From positions 45,881 to 109,880 of the forward strand of contig CAMCOD010000003.1 of assembly GCA_945876435.1 (NCBI GenBank): 64,000 nucleotides of DNA, written 5' to 3'. Positions 34,966 to 45,071 of the stretch are shown here, one piece after another. The notes under the pieces were generated by a model. That model made no database searches. It saw only the letters and a list, made by a program, of their open reading frames with translations, and had not been told where the DNA came from. A program made the translations under genes and the position numbers. This stretch comes from an uncultured Clostridia bacterium. GTDB lineage: Bacteria; Bacillota; Clostridia; Oscillospirales; Ruminococcaceae. Position 1 is the stretch's first letter. Every line of letters begins with the position of its first letter.

Positions 34966-36842
34966 CTCTGCACACCTCCCATCTCAGCGCTGGATGGTTC
35001 TTGGGCATCCTCTCCGTCAGCTCCCTGAATCTCGTAGATCTGCCGGTAAATTCCATCCTGCCGGATCAATTCTTCATGGGTGCCCTGCTGGACCAGCCTT
35101 CCTTTGTCCAAAACAATGATCTTATCCGCCCTCATCAAAGTTGCAATACGATGCGAGATCAGGATCACCGTGCTGCTGCCGGTATTTTCCCGCAGAGCCT
35201 GGCGGATCTTGGCATCGGTTTCCGTATCCACCGCGGAAAGAGAATCGTCAAAGATCATGATAGGCGCCTGCTGCATCAACATTCGGGCAATTGCCACACG
35301 CTGTTTCTGACCGCCGGAGAGAGTCACGCCACGCTCGCCTACAACAGTGTCGTAGCCTTCGGAAAACTCCTCAATGGCTTCATCTACCGCAGCAACCGAA
35401 GCTGCCCGACGGATTCTTTCCATATCCTCTCCGTCACAGAGAACGGCGCCGATATTTTCTTTAATGGTTTTGGAAAACAGGAAGGGTTCCTGCAGTACCA
35501 AACCAATATTCTTTCGCAGCCAAGACAGCTTAATGGCCTGAATGTCCACGCCGCCGATGGTGATTCTGCCATGACCTTCCGGCAAATCGTAAAGACGGTC
35601 CAGCAAATAGGTCAGGGTAGATTTGCCGCTACCGGTGCCGCCTAAAACGCCTAAAGTGCTTCCCGCTTTGATGGTAAAGGATACGTCATTCAACACGGGG
35701 GCATTGCCTTCGTAATCGAAAGAAACATGGTCAAAAACAATGTCTCCATTCATATCCGCTTCAACGCCGGCAGGGTCGTCTTTTTCCTCCTCAGCGTCCA
35801 GAATCTCCGCGATACGCTCCAGAGAAACGCTGGTCTTGCCCATTTCGGACAAAATTCGGCCCAAGGCGCGGACCGGCCATACCAACATGGAGTTATAAGT
35901 AATGAAAACAAGAAATTCACCCAGTGTAATGGCTCCCGCCACGGCCTCAAAGGTGCCGGCTATGATGATCACCATAACCTGCAGCATACAAAGCAGGTTT
36001 CCGGAACCCCAGTAGAAAGCCATCAGGTAGCTCAGGCGGATCCAATAGTTGGCAAACTCCTCGTTTTTCTCGTCAAAACGATCGATTTCGTAACGCTGCC
36101 GGCCAAAAGCCCGAATCACCCGAACTCCGGTCAGATTTTCCTGCACGGCGGCACTGAGCCGGCCTTCGGATTCGTCCGCAATGCGGAAGCGTTTGGAAAT
36201 CTGTGAGTAAAACAGTGCGGTGATGGTCATCGTCACCGGGATAAAAGCCAGCGCGATCAGAGACAGCTTAACATTCATGGCAAACATCAGCACCATAGAG
36301 ACTGCAATCAGCACAACCGTGCGAACCACGTCAATAAGCTGTGTGGACAGAAAATTACGGACAACCTCCACATCCGAGGTGCAGCGCTGAATGGTGTCGC
36401 CGGTTTGATTATCAATGTGCCAGCGATAGGGCAGACGCTGAATATGGGCGAACAACTGGTTTCGCAGACGGCAAATCATCCCTTCGGACGCCATTGCCAT
36501 CGTCGTTCTACGAACAAAGTTGCAGATAGCGGAAGACACGGATGCCGCCATTGCCACCGCCGCGCAAAGCAGCAGGTGTTCCCGCAAATATTCCCGTCCG
36601 CCGATGCTGCTGATCCAATTTACCGCGAATGCAGGCAGATCAAAGGGTTTATTGTCCAAAACAGAGTCAACGATCACTCGAACTACTTGTGGCATCATAT
36701 AGTCCAGCAGAACAGCCAACACGGTCATTGCAGTCGCAAGGACAATCAGTCCCCGGAATCCTCGGGAAAACTTCCAGAGCAAAGCCGCTTTGCCCTTGTT
36801 TTTGGTTTGCATGGTTCCAAACCTCCTCTTCTTCTTTTTCAT
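34962..36842 (-). CDS. ABC exporter, ATP-binding/permease subunit (degenerate Walker B)
   Basis: 626 aa ORF. GGTGSGKSTLTYLLDRLYDLPEG, VTLSGGQKQRVAIARM, IMIFDDSLSAVD; ATGA overlap with the next gene. The true start may be MQTKNKGK. Confidence 0.94.
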   Translation of the reverse strand: MKKKKRRFGTMQTKNKGKAALLWKFSRGFRGLIVLATAMTVLAVLLDYMMPQVVRVIVDSVLDNKPFDLPAFAVNWISSIGGREYLREHLLLCAAVAMAASVSSAICNFVRRTTMAMASEGMICRLRNQLFAHIQRLPYRWHIDNQTGDTIQRCTSDVEVVRNFLSTQLIDVVRTVVLIAVSMVLMFAMNVKLSLIALAFIPVTMTITALFYSQISKRFRIADESEGRLSAAVQENLTGVRVIRAFGRQRYEIDRFDEKNEEFANYWIRLSYLMAFYWGSGNLLCMLQVMVIIIAGTFEAVAGAITLGEFLVFITYNSMLVWPVRALGRILSEMGKTSVSLERIAEILDAEEEKDDPAGVEADMNGDIVFDHVSFDYEGNAPVLNDVSFTIKAGSTLGVLGGTGSGKSTLTYLLDRLYDLPEGHGRITIGGVDIQAIKLSWLRKNIGLVLQEPFLFSKTIKENIGAVLCDGEDMERIRRAASVAAVDEAIEEFSEGYDTVVGERGVTLSGGQKQRVAIARMLMQQAPIMIFDDSLSAVDTETDAKIRQALRENTGSSTVILISHRIATLMRADKIIVLDKGRLVQQGTHEELIRQDGIYRQIYEIQGADGEDAQEPSSAEMGGVQR

Positions 36843-37168
36843 TTTTGTTTTTCGCAGACTTTGAGCAAATTCATCTCATTTGCCGCTTACATCGCAATCA
36901 CCCTTACTTTCCTTAACATATATTTAAGTTCCGGTAAACCGGAAAGAGAGGTCTAAATCATTTTTGGAATATTTCCTGACAGCACTTTTTCTGTATTGCC
37001 GCAATATCGGTTTCATTTTAACACAGTATTAGTATTATTGCAATATTTTTTCCACCTGAAGTTAACTCCTTTGGTCAAAATTACAGAAGTTGTTCTTTAT
37101 CGGAAGAAAAAGTATTTGAAATATGGAATATTTTTTGAAAAGGCGTAGCGGTTTTTGGGCTTGTGCGC

Positions 37169-37174
37169 TATAAT
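37169..37174 (+). promoter_or_regulatory. -10 TATAAT element upstream of the CLC gene
   Basis: GCTTGTGCGCTATAATAAAGG; the -35 is weak. Confidence 0.45.
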
Positions 37175-37231
37175 AAAGGTAGTTTTTCGCGCTTTTATTG
37201 AAAAAACATGAAACATCCGGAGGTTGACTGT

Positions 37232-38485
37232 ATGAAAGAAATCCCGATTTGGAAAGAGATGAGTCCCGGTTTTCGCAGCCTGATCAAGTGGGTGCCCATT
37301 ACGATCCTGACTGGTTCCTTGCTGGGGCTTGTGGGTTCAGCCTTTCACCATGTTATTGACTTGGCAACCAGGCTCCGCGGACAGCACCCTTGGTTCATCT
37401 GGTTTTTACCAGCCGCCGGCGGCCTGATCCCACTTCTCTATAAAAAATTGGGTCTGGAAAAGGACCCAGGAACCAATGTTGTTATCCGATCTGTATATAC
37501 AGATGATAATATTCCCTTTCGTCTGGCTCCAGCCATCTTCCTTGGCGCTATGCTCAGTCATTTTTCCGGTGCTTCCTGCGGACGGGAGGGTGCTGCTCTG
37601 CAGCTGGGCGGAAGCATTGCCAGCAGCTTGGGCAAGCTTCTGCATTTATCCAAAAAAGATCTGGTGATCATCACCATGTGCGGCATGAGCGCAACTTTCT
37701 CTGCCCTGTTTGGAACACCGCTCACTGCCGCTCTTTTCCCCATAGAGGTCGTTTCCGTGGGTGTTGTTCACCCATCGGCGCTGCTGCCCTGTCTGCTGTC
37801 CTCTTTGACTGGATTTGCTGTCGCAGGCTTGTGTCATATAAAACCGACTGCCTTTTCCCTCTCCCTGGTGCCGGAACTGTCTCTTTTGACCCTTCTGCAA
37901 GCCATGGTGCTGGGAATCCTCTGTGCCGCTGTCGCGATTCTGTTCTGCACAACTATGCACAGCGCCGCCAGCCTATATCAGAAATATCTGCCTCATCCCC
38001 TTCTGCGAGGAATGGTCGGCGGAGCTTTGGTACTGGCTCTGACTCTCCTTGTGGGAAATCAAAACTATAACGGTGCGGGAATGTTTATGGTTGAAGCCGC
38101 TATCGCCGGCTCTATTTTTACCGGAGCCTTTCTGCTGAAGCTGCTTTTCACCGCTCTTTCTCTCGGCGCAGGCTTTAAAGGCGGCGAAATTGTGCCGGTT
38201 TTCTTTGTCGGTGCTGCTTTTGGCTGTGTTGCTGCGCCTCTGATCGGTCTTCCCGCCTCTTTTGGTGCGGCTGCTGGACTGATTGCTGTTTTTTGCGGTG
38301 TGGTCAACTGCCCAATGGCCTCCTTCCTTCTGGCTTTGGAGCTTTTTGGCGGACAGGGAATGATTCTTTTTGCCGTGACAGTGACTACCAGCCACCTGAT
38401 GTCCGGCTACATCGGCCTCTACCATGACCAACGCATGCCTTATTCCAAGTATCTGCCTGAATTTATCAACCAGACAGCCAAATAA
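37232..38485 (+). CDS. CLC-family channel/antiporter, probably CLC-F (fluoride) subtype
   Basis: GTNVVIRSVYTDDNIPFRLAPAIFLGAMLSHFSGASCGREGAALQLGGSIAS. CLC fold with GREG and a GxNxxI segment instead of GSGIP. RBS CGGAGG. Confidence 0.88.
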   Translation: MKEIPIWKEMSPGFRSLIKWVPITILTGSLLGLVGSAFHHVIDLATRLRGQHPWFIWFLPAAGGLIPLLYKKLGLEKDPGTNVVIRSVYTDDNIPFRLAPAIFLGAMLSHFSGASCGREGAALQLGGSIASSLGKLLHLSKKDLVIITMCGMSATFSALFGTPLTAALFPIEVVSVGVVHPSALLPCLLSSLTGFAVAGLCHIKPTAFSLSLVPELSLLTLLQAMVLGILCAAVAILFCTTMHSAASLYQKYLPHPLLRGMVGGALVLALTLLVGNQNYNGAGMFMVEAAIAGSIFTGAFLLKLLFTALSLGAGFKGGEIVPVFFVGAAFGCVAAPLIGLPASFGAAAGLIAVFCGVVNCPMASFLLALELFGGQGMILFAVTVTTSHLMSGYIGLYHDQRMPYSKYLPEFINQTAK

Positions 38486-38557
38486 TCTTCCGTTTCTTTT
38501 CACTAACAGAAAAAGCGACGGATCCAGTCAAAATATATTAACAGCGAGGTGTTTGCC

Positions 38558-39946
38558 ATGTTAAAAACCAAAGCTTCCCCTTTTGAGGCGGAGTACGAAA
38601 ATCCCATTATCAGCGGCCCTATCTGGCGTCAGCTTCTTTATTTCTTCTTCCCCATTTTATTTGGAAGCTTCTTTCAGCAAATGTACAATACGGTTGACGC
38701 CATCATTGTTGGCCAGTTTGTGGGAAAAGCGGCTTTAGCCGCTGTAGGCGGTTCCACAAACGTACTGATCAGCTTTCTGGTCAATCTGTTTGTCGGCATC
38801 TCTTCCGGCGCGACTGTTATCATTGCCCAACTTTATGGTGCCCAGCGTTATGACGACGTACGAAAAACGGTTCATACCTCCATGGCTCTGACGCTGATCG
38901 CCGGCGCAGCCATTACGGTGCTGGGCTTCGTGCTCTCCAAACCGGCTTTGCTCCTTATGGGAACTCCGGCGGACATTCTGGATTACGCCACAACCTATAT
39001 GCAGATCTACTTCTTGGGCAGCATTGCTTCCTTCCTCTATAACATTGGCTCTGGTATTCTGCGGGCAGTAGGAGACACCAAACGTCCGCTGTATTTTCTG
39101 ATTGCTGCCTGTATGACTAACATTGTACTGGACATTATTTTGGTGGTCGGTTTGCGAATGGGGGTCACCGGTGTTGCTCTGGCTACGATTTTATCACAGA
39201 TCGTCGCCGCCATTCTGGTCATGCTGACCCTGACCCGTACCTCCGCCCCGCATCAGGTGCAATGGAAGGCTATCCGCATGGACGTTGGTTCCCTGCGAGA
39301 TATCCTTCGGGTCGGTATCCCCACCGGCCTTCAATCCAACATGTATACAATTTCTAATATTCTTCTTCAGGCCAGCGTCAACTCCTTCGGCACCAATACT
39401 GTTGCTGCCTGGACCGCCTTCGGCAAGGTTGACGGTTTCTATTGGATGGTCTGCAACGCCTTCGGCATTGCGATCACTACCTTTGTCGGACAAAATTATG
39501 GCGCAGGGAAATACCATCGTGTCCGCAAGGCGACCCGCCTCTGCCTGATTATGACGTTTGCGGCTAGTGCTTTGATCGGCGGTTTCTTCTGCCTCTTCGC
39601 CCATCCTCTGCTTGGTATGTTTACTACGGACAGCGAGGTTTTGACGCAAGGCATGCGGATTCTGTACCTAACTTCTCCTTTCTATGTATGTTTTGTCTGC
39701 ATTGAGATCCTTTCCGGCGCCATCCGCGGCACCGGAAACTCTCTGGTCCCTATGATTCTTACATGTTTTGGCGTTTGTGTCCTTCGTATCGCTTGGGTAT
39801 TCCTTGTGCTGCCAATCTATCATGTTTTCGATATGATCACCATCAGCTATCCAGTCAGCTGGACCATTTGTTCCATCATGTTCATCATTTACTATTTAAA
39901 AGGAAATTGGATGAAAGTCAATTACTCATTGGATACTGATGCATAA
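38558..39946 (+). CDS. MATE family efflux transporter
   Basis: PIWRQLLYFFFPILFGSFFQQMYNTVDAIIVGQFVGKAALAAVGGS; 12-TM MATE pattern. Confidence 0.95.
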   Translation: MLKTKASPFEAEYENPIISGPIWRQLLYFFFPILFGSFFQQMYNTVDAIIVGQFVGKAALAAVGGSTNVLISFLVNLFVGISSGATVIIAQLYGAQRYDDVRKTVHTSMALTLIAGAAITVLGFVLSKPALLLMGTPADILDYATTYMQIYFLGSIASFLYNIGSGILRAVGDTKRPLYFLIAACMTNIVLDIILVVGLRMGVTGVALATILSQIVAAILVMLTLTRTSAPHQVQWKAIRMDVGSLRDILRVGIPTGLQSNMYTISNILLQASVNSFGTNTVAAWTAFGKVDGFYWMVCNAFGIAITTFVGQNYGAGKYHRVRKATRLCLIMTFAASALIGGFFCLFAHPLLGMFTTDSEVLTQGMRILYLTSPFYVCFVCIEILSGAIRGTGNSLVPMILTCFGVCVLRIAWVFLVLPIYHVFDMITISYPVSWTICSIMFIIYYLKGNWMKVNYSLDTDA

Positions 39947-39994
39947 AAATATCTTTTTGTAAAAAATTTTATTTTGATAAAGGGTGCAATACTT

Positions 39995-40459
39995 GTGATT
40001 CGAACAATCAACAGCAATAAAAAGCAGTTTCTTCCCCTTTTGCTTCTGGCGGATAAACAAGAATCCATGATCGACCGCTATCTGGAACGTGGAGAATTGT
40101 TTGTCCTGGAGGATGGCGGTTCTATCCGTACTGTAGCTGTAGTCACAGATGAAGGCGGAGGGCTTTGTGAGCTGAAAAATCTGGCTACGACCCCCGCTGA
40201 TCAGCGAAAGGGCTATGGCCGGGCTATGGTGGACTTTCTTTGCCGCCATTACAGCTCCCGTTTTCACACGATGCAGGTCGGGACAGGCGACAGCCCTCTC
40301 ACCCTACCTTTCTATGAGTCCTGCGGCTTTCGTCGTAGCCACTGTATCCCCAACTTTTTTACGGAGCACTACGATCATCCCATTTTTGAAGCTGGCAAAC
40401 AGCTTCGAGATATGATCTACTTAAAAAAACCGCTCTTGAATTTGGAGGATTCAAAATGA
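39995..40459 (+). CDS. GNAT family N-acetyltransferase (GTG start likely)
   Basis: LKNLATTPADQRKGYGRAMVDFLC...VGTGDSPLTLPFYESCGFRRSH. Confidence 0.88.
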   Translation: MIRTINSNKKQFLPLLLLADKQESMIDRYLERGELFVLEDGGSIRTVAVVTDEGGGLCELKNLATTPADQRKGYGRAMVDFLCRHYSSRFHTMQVGTGDSPLTLPFYESCGFRRSHCIPNFFTEHYDHPIFEAGKQLRDMIYLKKPLLNLEDSK

Positions 40460-40498
40460 TAAAGGCCTTGTGACGTACAATCAAAGCCCCTCAGGTAT

Positions 40499-40539
40499 CG
40501 AAAAACGAGGACAGTTCCGACCCTGTCCTCGTTTTTTCA
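40499..40539 (+). terminator. intrinsic terminator
   Basis: AAAAACGAGGACAG-TTCCGAC-CCTGTCCTCGTTTTTT. Confidence 0.85.
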
Positions 40540-40558
40540 AAAATGTCTGAATTTATAC

Positions 40559-40587
40559 TTGACACCTACCTGATTCAGTGATATAAT
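40559..40587 (+). promoter_or_regulatory. consensus sigma-A promoter of tRNA-Leu
   Basis: TTGACA - 17 bp - TATAAT. Confidence 0.9.
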
Positions 40588-40622
40588 AAATTTCGTTGAG
40601 TCAGTTCAACAAAATTGAATAC

Positions 40623-40706
40623 GCGGTAGTGCTGGAATTGGCAGACAGGCACGTTTGAGGGGCGTGTGTCTCTGACGTATGGGTTCAAGTCCCATCTACC
40701 GCACCA
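40623..40706 (+). tRNA. tRNA-Leu(GAG)
   Basis: GCGGTAGTGCTGGAATTGGCAGACAGGCACGTTTGAGGGGCGTGTGTCTCTGACGTATGGGTTCAAGTCCCATCTACCGCACCA. Confidence 0.95.
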
Positions 40707-40708
40707 GA

Positions 40709-40758
40709 AAAGTCTTGAAAATGTGCATTATAATGCGGATTTCAGGACTTTTTCTTTT
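40709..40758 (+). terminator. terminator of tRNA-Leu
   Basis: AAAGTCTTGAAAAT...ATTTCAGGACTTTTTCTTTTT. Confidence 0.7.
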
Positions 40759-40991
40759 TGTCTTATATGTTTTATCCAGATAGATCCTGAAAAATCCACA
40801 CACGGATCATTTCAATTGCTGAAAAATACAATTTCACTCTCACCGACCCATTTTCCAAAAATTTTGTGAATTCTTCCTTCTTCACTTGAAAAGAATTCTT
40901 CTTGTAGTATAATTATCTTTGTCACAGACAAAATGATACCTTGAACCATTTGGACAGGATCAGACTGCCCAACAGCCAAAGGAGAGTAATC

Positions 40992-41888
40992 GTGTTGCGA
41001 AAAAGAAAACGAAGCTATTATACACGCCGCAATTCCTACATGATGCCGACGCTGTTCATTCTTGCCGTGTCCATGGCAGCGGCATTCGGCGGAGCCATAT
41101 ACTGGGATAAGCTGCAGAATAATGACCATAAGCAGGATATCACCTATGAGGATAACCGTACTACTGAGGGGGAAGAAATCTCCCTGCCTGACCTGGAAGA
41201 TCCGGATTCCTCTTCTCTTTCCGAGGAAAACACAGAAACCGATCCGGTTAAAACTGAAGAAGAGCCCGTCCCAGAACCAATCCCAGTTGTTGTGGAGGAA
41301 TGTCCCGAGGTGGACTCGTCCTATTTCACGGATGCTGCCTTTATTGGCGATTCTCTGACCCAGGGCTTGCAGCTCTATGATATTTTGGATACCAATGTAG
41401 TAGCCAACAAGGGAATCAACCTGCAGTCCGTTTATCAGGAAGATAAGATCCGAGTGGCGGAAGGTTATACCAGCGTGATGAAGGAGCTTGACCGGATCCA
41501 ACCTGCAAAAATTTATATTCTGCTGGGTGCCAATGACATCGGCTGGCGGGAAGAAAGCGCTTTTAAAGATCTTTACGCCAAGTTGGTGGACACGATTCAG
41601 GCACAGCACCCGGATGCGGTCCTTTATTTGCAGTCTATGTTCCCGGTCACACAGGGCTATTCCAATGAGGATAACGGCATCACCAACGAAAAGTTGACCC
41701 GCTACAATCAGGAAATCATTGCTGTGGCTGAGGAAAAAGGTGCTTATTATCTGGATATTGCCTCTGCCCTCAAGGACGAGACAGGCGCTCTGCCGGACGA
41801 AGTCAGCCCGGATGGCATGCACTTGAACGCACCCTATTACCAGATCTGGTTCGACTATCTGAAAACCCATGTTGTACCGGAAGCATAA
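40992..41888 (+). CDS. SGNH/GDSL hydrolase, N-terminally membrane anchored (GTG start likely)
   Basis: AAFIGDSLTQGLQLYD, ILLGANDIGW, SPDGMHLNAPYY; RBS AAAGGAGAG. Confidence 0.88.
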   Translation: MLRKRKRSYYTRRNSYMMPTLFILAVSMAAAFGGAIYWDKLQNNDHKQDITYEDNRTTEGEEISLPDLEDPDSSSLSEENTETDPVKTEEEPVPEPIPVVVEECPEVDSSYFTDAAFIGDSLTQGLQLYDILDTNVVANKGINLQSVYQEDKIRVAEGYTSVMKELDRIQPAKIYILLGANDIGWREESAFKDLYAKLVDTIQAQHPDAVLYLQSMFPVTQGYSNEDNGITNEKLTRYNQEIIAVAEEKGAYYLDIASALKDETGALPDEVSPDGMHLNAPYYQIWFDYLKTHVVPEA

Positions 41889-41925
41889 TTATCATTTAAA
41901 TGAAAAGAATAGGAGGAACCACCCC

Positions 41926-42393
41926 ATGAAAAAAATCGTGAAAATTCTGGCACTGAGCTTGTGCCTGCTGCTGGCGCTGAGTGCCTGCGGAAAATCCAGC
42001 TACATCTCCTTCGATGATGTTTACGCCGATCTGATAGAAAACATTGATTTTGGCAGCAACATGGCCGAAATGAGCGAGATTGCCGCAGAAAATTTCTATT
42101 TCATCTATGATACCGATATTCTGGAGGACTATGTGATCTACATGGATGAGTCCAACTCCACCCCAAATGAGATCGCACTGTTCCGTCTGGCCAAAGAAAG
42201 TGACCGCACCACAGTGGAAACCATCGTAAAGAACCGGATCAACGACCTGAAAATCGGCTTTGAGGATTATAACCCGGATGAAATGTACAAGCTGGAAAAC
42301 GCCGTTGTAAAAGCCAAAGGAAAATATGTTATGATGGTCATCAGCAGCGACAACAGCAAAGCTTCCGACATTCTGAATAAATACTTAGGCTAA
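41926..42393 (+). CDS. DUF4358-type lipoprotein
   Basis: MKKIVKILALSLCLLLALSACGKSS lipobox; C-terminal KGKYVMMVISSDNSKASDILNKYL. Confidence 0.8.
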   Translation: MKKIVKILALSLCLLLALSACGKSSYISFDDVYADLIENIDFGSNMAEMSEIAAENFYFIYDTDILEDYVIYMDESNSTPNEIALFRLAKESDRTTVETIVKNRINDLKIGFEDYNPDEMYKLENAVVKAKGKYVMMVISSDNSKASDILNKYLG

Positions 42394-42402
42394 TTTCTTC
42401 TG

Positions 42403-42440
42403 CCCCGCATTCTTTGATGCGGGGTATTTTGCTGCCCAAA
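42403..42440 (+). terminator. intrinsic terminator of the SGNH-DUF4358 operon
   Basis: TGCCCCGCATTCTTTGATGCGGGGTATTTTG. Confidence 0.7.
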
Positions 42441-42456
42441 CACAAAAAAAGCGAAA

Positions 42457-42496
42457 AAAACCGGTCCCGACTGAAGTCGGGACCGGTTTTTTATAA
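42457..42496 (-). terminator. terminator of the glg operon
   Basis: AAAAAACCGGTCCCGACT-GA-AGTCGGGACCGGTTTTTT. Confidence 0.9.
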
Positions 42497-42498
42497 AA

Positions 42499-43920
42499 TC
42501 AGTCTTTCATAATGCGTTCGTAAGCAGCAATGTACTCTTTCGCGGATTTCCCCCAGCTAAAGTCACAGCTCATAGCGGAACGCATAGCAGCTTTCCATGC
42601 GGCTTTGTCTTGATACAGCTTCTCCGCGCGCTGAATCGCGCCCAGCATATCATGCGCGTTGTAGGTCTGGAAGGTAAAGCCGTTGCCGTTTTCGCCGCCC
42701 ATATCATGAATGGTGTCCTTCAGACCGCCTGTTTCACGAACAATAGGCAGGGTGCCGTAACGAGCTGCCACCATTTGAGCCAAGCCGCAAGGCTCGCTCT
42801 TAGACGGCATCAGGAACACATCCGCACCGGCATAGATTTTGCGGGACAGCTCTGGAACAAAGCCCAGCCGCAGCCCAACACGTCCGGGATATCTGGCATG
42901 AACTTCTTTAAAGAAGTCCTCGTATTCCCTTTCGCCGGAACCCAGCACAACAACGGAAACATTGTCCTGCATCAGCGTATCAAAGATGTAGCGAACCAGA
43001 TCCAAGCCCTTGTGGGAAGCAAAGCGGGTCACCATACCGATCAGCAGGGTATCTTTTTTGTATTCGATACCCATTTCAGCACAGAGAGCCTTCCGGTTGT
43101 CCTCTTTTTTATCAAGGGAGTCGGCGCTGTAATTTACATAAATGTCCTTGTCGGAAGATGGATCATAGGAAACTACATCAATGCCGTTAAGGATGCCGAT
43201 CACCCGGTCGCCTTTATTGTACAGAGCGCCGTCCAGCCCGTGGGAGAACCATGGGTCATGGATTTCCCGCGCATAGCTTGGGCTTACGGTTGTGACAATG
43301 TTGCTTTCCTGGATAGCTGCTTTCATCATATTGAGACAGCCGTCATATTCCAGCACATTCTGGTGATACTCCGGAATACCCAGCACATCCCAGGCAATGT
43401 TCATACCAAACTGCCCCTGATACTGGATATTGTGGATCGTGAACATGGTACGGATACCTTTGAACAGAGGAATGTGACGATAGAATTTGTTCAGATAAAC
43501 CGAAGCCATCGCTGTTTCCCAGTCATTCGCGTGCAGAACATCCGGAATGTAGTCGATGTGGTTGATCAGTTCCACAGCCGCTTTGGAGAAGAAAGCAAAG
43601 CGTTCCGCATCATCGTAATAACCGTAGAGTCCGCTTCTCTTAAAGTAATATTCGTTATCCAACAGATAGTAAGTAACACCGTTGTAACAAATCGTATATA
43701 CACCGCAGTATTGATTCCGCCAAGCCAAAGCCACATTAAAGTTGCACAGGAAGGTCATTTTTTCCCGCCATTCCGGCTTAACATCGCTGTACAGAGGCAG
43801 AACCACACGGCATTCATGGCCCAAATCACAGAGAGCCTTGGGCAGGGAGCCAGCCACATCTGCCAAGCCGCCGGAAGCGATAAATGGTCTTGCTTCGCTG
43901 GTTAAGTACAAAATTTTCAT
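42499..43920 (-). CDS. glgA: glycogen synthase (GT5)
   Basis: MKILYLTSEARPFIASGGLADVAGSLPKAL...MPSKSEPCGLAQMVAARYGTLPIVRETGGLKDT. Confidence 0.96.
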   Translation of the reverse strand: MKILYLTSEARPFIASGGLADVAGSLPKALCDLGHECRVVLPLYSDVKPEWREKMTFLCNFNVALAWRNQYCGVYTICYNGVTYYLLDNEYYFKRSGLYGYYDDAERFAFFSKAAVELINHIDYIPDVLHANDWETAMASVYLNKFYRHIPLFKGIRTMFTIHNIQYQGQFGMNIAWDVLGIPEYHQNVLEYDGCLNMMKAAIQESNIVTTVSPSYAREIHDPWFSHGLDGALYNKGDRVIGILNGIDVVSYDPSSDKDIYVNYSADSLDKKEDNRKALCAEMGIEYKKDTLLIGMVTRFASHKGLDLVRYIFDTLMQDNVSVVVLGSGEREYEDFFKEVHARYPGRVGLRLGFVPELSRKIYAGADVFLMPSKSEPCGLAQMVAARYGTLPIVRETGGLKDTIHDMGGENGNGFTFQTYNAHDMLGAIQRAEKLYQDKAAWKAAMRSAMSCDFSWGKSAKEYIAAYERIMKD

Positions 43921-43958
43921 AGGCAATCCCTCTTTCTATCGTGAAAAAATCACAGAAA

Positions 43959-45071
43959 TTATACCGAACGGCCTTTGCCGATCACAATCGGATAGGTTTC
44001 ACAGCCAACCAAAGTGCGGGAATTGCGGATAATTACATTTTTATCCGCAATGACGTAGCTCAGATCGGCGTTGTCGCCTACAATAGTGCCCTGCATCAGG
44101 ATGCAGTTGCGGACTTTGGCACCTTTGCCCACTTTTACGCCGCGGAAAATAACGGAATTTTCCACCTCGCCGTCAATGATACAGCCGTCTGCAATCAAAG
44201 AATGACCCACTTTTGCGTCAACACCGTAGCGAACCGGAACCTCGTCCCGAACCTTGGTATAAACCGGACGGTGTGCCGGGAACAGGTGACGGCGGATATC
44301 CGGGTTGAGCAGGTCCATGGAGCAGTTATAGTAAGCTTCAATGGATTTGATATCGCCGATATAGCCCTTGAAGTCATAGCCGAAAATACGCAGCTTATCC
44401 TTCTGACCCTGTAGGACTTCTTCCGTAAAGCTTACTTTGCCACGGGCGTTGCTCTCAACAACGATGCGCTCCAGCAGAGACTTTCTCATGACGATAATAT
44501 CCAGGAACACATTGCCTTCGTCCTCCGCATGATCCTTCATCACATCATAAACCCGGTGATTCTCGTCCAGCTTAATAACGGTGGTGTTGTTTCTCTGGGC
44601 TTTGGAAACCTGTTTATGCTGATAAACGATGGTAATATCCGCGTCTTTGGACTGGTGATATTTCAGAATATCGTCATAGTCAACGGTAGCCACCGTATCA
44701 CAGTCGGTCATTACCACATACTCGGCATTGGATTCCTTGATGTACTGAATGATGCCGGCTAAGGCCTCAATTCTTCCCCGGAATACGCCGGCTTCGGAGC
44801 GGCCGTACGGAGGCAAAATGGACAGGCCGCCATTTTTACGGGACAGATCCCACTCTTTACCGGTCCCCACATGGGTCATCAAGGTCTGGTAGTTGTTTTT
44901 AGCAATAATACCAACATCATGAATACCGGAATTTACCAGATTCGACAAGGTAAAGTCGATCAGACGGTAACGACCTCCAAACGGTACCGAAGCCATGGTG
45001 CGGTTTTCTGTCAAATCGCCCATGGACGTTTCGTGCATATTGGAAAATACAATTCCCAGAACTTTACTCAT
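43959..45071 (-). CDS. glgD: glucose-1-phosphate adenylyltransferase subunit GlgD
   Basis: [50 protein letters not shown]. Confidence 0.95.
   Translation of the reverse strand: MSKVLGIVFSNMHETSMGDLTENRTMASVPFGGRYRLIDFTLSNLVNSGIHDVGIIAKNNYQTLMTHVGTGKEWDLSRKNGGLSILPPYGRSEAGVFRGRIEALAGIIQYIKESNAEYVVMTDCDTVATVDYDDILKYHQSKDADITIVYQHKQVSKAQRNNTTVIKLDENHRVYDVMKDHAEDEGNVFLDIIVMRKSLLERIVVESNARGKVSFTEEVLQGQKDKLRIFGYDFKGYIGDIKSIEAYYNCSMDLLNPDIRRHLFPAHRPVYTKVRDEVPVRYGVDAKVGHSLIADGCIIDGEVENSVIFRGVKVGKGAKVRNCILMQGTIVGDNADLSYVIADKNVIIRNSRTLVGCETYPIVIGKGRSV

Noticed and set aside
36950-37231. Fluoride riboswitch upstream of the CLC gene
   Set aside because: No crcB-motif-like GGNGAUGG...GCUGAUGAC elements were seen.
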